The position numbers were made by a program, and so were the translations under genes. Shown piece after piece: positions 31,333 to 33,196 of a stretch of 33,196 nt of DNA (within the stretch, counting starts at the first letter, position 1; every line of letters begins with the position of its first letter). The DNA comes from Sulfuritalea sp. (lineage in GTDB: Bacteria > Pseudomonadota > Gammaproteobacteria > Burkholderiales > Rhodocyclaceae): contig JADJFK010000009.1 in the NCBI GenBank assembly GCA_016708585.1, positions 1-33,196 on the forward strand. The letters are read 5' to 3'. The notes below the pieces were generated by a model. It saw nothing but the letters and a program-made list of their open reading frames with translations. It was not told the origin of the DNA and did no database searches.

Positions 31333-32602
31333 CCCGCGCCCCGCTCATACACCCATTGCAGCAGCGCGTCCTGTGCCGCCTGCGCGCCGCCGGCATGGGC
31401 GTGATTGACGAAGAAGACCACGATCCAGCGCCGCCCGGTTTTATCCAGCACATAGCCGGCGATGCTGCGCACCCTCCAGCGAGCCGGTCTTGATGTGGGC
31501 CTGGCCGGCGACGCCGTTCTGCTTGAGGCGCTTTCTCATGGTGCCGTCGGTCGCGGTCACCGGCAACGAGGCGATCAGTTCCGGCATCACCGCGCTGCGC
31601 CACGCCGCCTGCAGCACGCGGCCGAGGCCTTCGGCGGAAATCCGCTCGCGGCGCGACAGGCCGGAGCCGTTTTCCAGCACCAGTTCCGGCATGGCCAAAC
31701 CGCGCGCATCGAGCCAGGCGCGGAGCGCCGCGTCGGCATCGGCGGCGCCGGCCGGACGCTTGCCGCTCTCCATGCCCAGCGTCAGGAACAGCTGGCGCGC
31801 CATGACGTTGTTGGAGAACTTGTTGATGTCGCGCACCACCTCGGCCAAAGTCGGCGACGGCAGCACGCCGACCGCGCGCGCCTCGGCCGGCACCGGGCCG
31901 TCGCGCACGTCGCCGGTGAACGTGCCGCCAAGTTCTGTCCACAACTGGCGGAACACGCCGAAGACGAATTGCGGATGGTCCTGCACCGCGATGTTCCAGC
32001 GCTGCTCCTCGCAACTTTTCCAGCAGTTTCCGGTTCGCCGGATCGGGAACCAGTTGCAGCGTAACCGCCTTGAAATTCAGCAGCAGGGCATCCGGGGCGA
32101 CGTTGTAGGGGCGCATCGGCTGCGCGTCGAAGCGTCCGGGATCATTTCCATTACCGGCAAACGCGCTGCGGTCGAGCACCAGGTCGCCGCGAATCTCGCG
32201 GATGCCGCGCGCGCGGATCTGGCGCAGCAGGCGGCCGAACTGGTCGTAGGTCAGCTTGGGGTCGCCGCCGCCCTTGAGGTGCAGGTCGCCGGTCAGCACG
32301 CCGTCATTGAGCGTGCCGGCGGCGAAGGCTTCGGTCTTCCAGGCATAGGCCGGCCCCAGCAGGTCGAGCGCGGCATAGGTGGTGACCAGTTTCATGGTCG
32401 AGGCCGGGTTCAGTGCGGCGCGCGCATTGACCGCGAGGCGCGGCCTCGTCGCGTCGACTTCGGCAACCCAGACGGCCGTCGCCGCCTGCGGAATGCCGGC
32501 GTGCTTGAGCGCCTGCGCCACCGGCGCGGGGTAGTCGGCGGCGTGCGCGGCCGGGAGGTGGAGGGCACACGCGCAGCAGAGAGCGGGCAGCAGTTTTCGC
32601 AT
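31329..32602 (-). CDS. dacB: D-alanyl-D-alanine carboxypeptidase/endopeptidase, PBP4 type (two frame breaks)
   Basis: The ATG at 32602 gives a signal peptide (MRKLLPALCCACALHLPAAH, AADY). The three penicillin-binding motifs are all present: SxxK as NPASTMKLVTT, SxN as INKFSNNVMARQLFL, and KTG as AHIKTGSLEG. Between the first and second lie GDLHLKGGGDPKLTYDQFGR and RPYNVAPDALLLNFKAV, typical of the PBP4 (DacB) extra domains. Breaks near 32015 and 31470 interrupt the frame; after the last one the end reads equivalently to RSIAGYVLDKTGRRWIVVFF and VYERGAG. Restored length is about 424 residues. The enzyme trims and cuts peptidoglycan cross-links in the periplasm. A continuous 816-codon frame over this region is a false fusion caused by the breaks. 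Confidence 0.87.
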
Positions 32603-32641
32603 GGGCCCGATCTTATAGAATCGGCGCAGAGGAGAGAAGAC

Positions 32642-33196
32642 ATGACCACGCGCATCGCGGTGCCGCTGCCCAAGGCCTACCTGCTGCTGAACCACGGCCC
32701 CACGGTGCTGGTTTCCAGCGCCCACGGCGGCAGGCGCAACGTGATGGCTGCGGCCTGGAACATGGCGCTCGACTTCGATCCGCCCAAGGTGGCCGTGGTG
32801 ATCGACAAGGCCACGCTGACGCGCGAGCTGGTCGCCGCCTCGGGCGAGTTCGTACTCAATGTGCCGGCGCGGCAACAGGCGGCAATGACGCTGGCCATCG
32901 GCACGCAATCGGGGCGCGAGATCGACAAGTTTCAAAAAGTTATGCGCAGCGGTATCCCCGGGGACGGCGTTGGCGAGACGGCGGCAAACGTGGTCGGCGC
33001 GCCGCTGATCGAGGGCTGCCTGGCCTGGCTGGAGTGCCGCGTGATTCCCGAGCCGCACATCCAGAAGACCTACGACCTGTTCCTGGCCGAAGTGGTCGCC
33101 GCCTGGGCCGATCCGGAGGCGTTTTCCAACGGGCGCTGGCATTTCCCGGGTGAACAGCGGCGCAGCATCCACTACCAGGCCGGCGGCAATTTTCTT
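32642..33196 (+). CDS. Flavin reductase-family protein (3' end outside window)
   Basis: The ATG at 32642 follows AGGAGAGAAGAC. The open frame runs to the window edge without a stop, giving at least 185 residues: MTTRIAVPLPKAYLLLNHGP, TVLVSSAHGG, then NVMAAAWNMALDFDPPKVAV and VIDKATLTRELVAASGEFVL. This is the FMN-binding split-barrel pattern of flavin reductase/DIM6-NTAB proteins, with the late motif SIHYQAGGNFL. It is divergent from dacB with about 39 bases between starts. The physiological role is unknown; such proteins supply reduced flavin to partner oxygenases or act as FMN oxidoreductases. Confidence 0.85.
   Translation, partial: MTTRIAVPLPKAYLLLNHGPTVLVSSAHGGRRNVMAAAWNMALDFDPPKVAVVIDKATLTRELVAASGEFVLNVPARQQAAMTLAIGTQSGREIDKFQKVMRSGIPGDGVGETAANVVGAPLIEGCLAWLECRVIPEPHIQKTYDLFLAEVVAAWADPEAFSNGRWHFPGEQRRSIHYQAGGNFL

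Noticed and set aside
30722..33172. A continuous 816-codon minus-strand frame covering dacB and ychJ
   Set aside because: It changes between correct and incorrect frame at two breaks in dacB, and its upstream part is antisense to the flavin reductase gene.

Overview
The window looks like a chromosomal segment of a high-GC betaproteobacterium, most likely in or near the Rhodocyclales. The basis is the overall GC bias, the FolE2/MetK/NhaR/DacB sequence types and the gene-neighbourhood style; no 16S or other phylogenetic marker is present, so placement is an inference. There are no rRNA or tRNA genes, no CRISPR array and no recognisable transposase. The first ~6.8 kb carries many single-base frame breaks inside otherwise well-conserved genes (lrgA, lrgB, a two-domain kinase, a TerB-like gene, nhaR, a sodium channel, terC). 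Scattered further breaks occur near 12.09, 20.5, 31.47 and 32.0 kb. This pattern fits residual sequencing indels better than real decay.

Layout. 1-1234 (minus): start of an OxyR-like LysR gene, lrgB and lrgA. 1359-2852 (plus): aminoglycoside-phosphotransferase-like plus P-loop kinase protein. 2889-3617 (minus): TerB-like protein and a small conserved-looking protein. 3746-4649 (plus): NhaR-type LysR regulator, preceded by a perfect 13-bp inverted repeat. 4659-7393 (minus): terC, voltage-gated sodium channel, PAP2 phosphatase and diacylglycerol kinase in tight order, headed by a good promoter and a yybP-ykoY (Mn2+) riboswitch with a terminator-like hairpin.

7745-18298 is the most interesting block. 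A MerR-family regulator with the cobalamin-binding Wx9EH and ExHxxG motifs of CarH/LitR photoreceptors is transcribed divergently from a long operon: periplasmic glutathione peroxidase, FolE2, a 39-residue microprotein candidate, FAD amine oxidase-like protein, DUF1365, cyclopropane-fatty-acid-synthase-like methyltransferase, chalcone-isomerase-like protein, MFS transporter, DUF3833 lipoprotein, SDR, NTF2-like protein and an unusual methyltransferase. Nine successive gene junctions overlap, eight of them as ATGA. Two near-identical palindromes lie in the divergent promoter region. The set reads as a light- or oxidative-stress-induced membrane-lipid modification system under B12-photoreceptor control.

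18320-23169 holds ordinary genes: DUF808 membrane protein, a secreted Ser-rich/coiled-coil protein, NlpC/P60 lipoprotein, zinc alcohol dehydrogenase and metK. 23192-24130 is a scar-like zone with a truncated, degenerate Ser/Thr kinase, a nested inverted repeat and a 3' remnant of ychJ. 24130-30604 is a complete TetR-controlled RND efflux cassette (MFP, HAE1 pump, outer-membrane factor). It is bracketed by direct repeats consisting of the ychJ 3' end and a shared 31-bp downstream motif, the intact ychJ lying on the right. 30722-32602 (minus) carries dacB, a small membrane protein and ychJ, overlapping one another. 32642 to the window end is a flavin-reductase-family gene cut by the edge.
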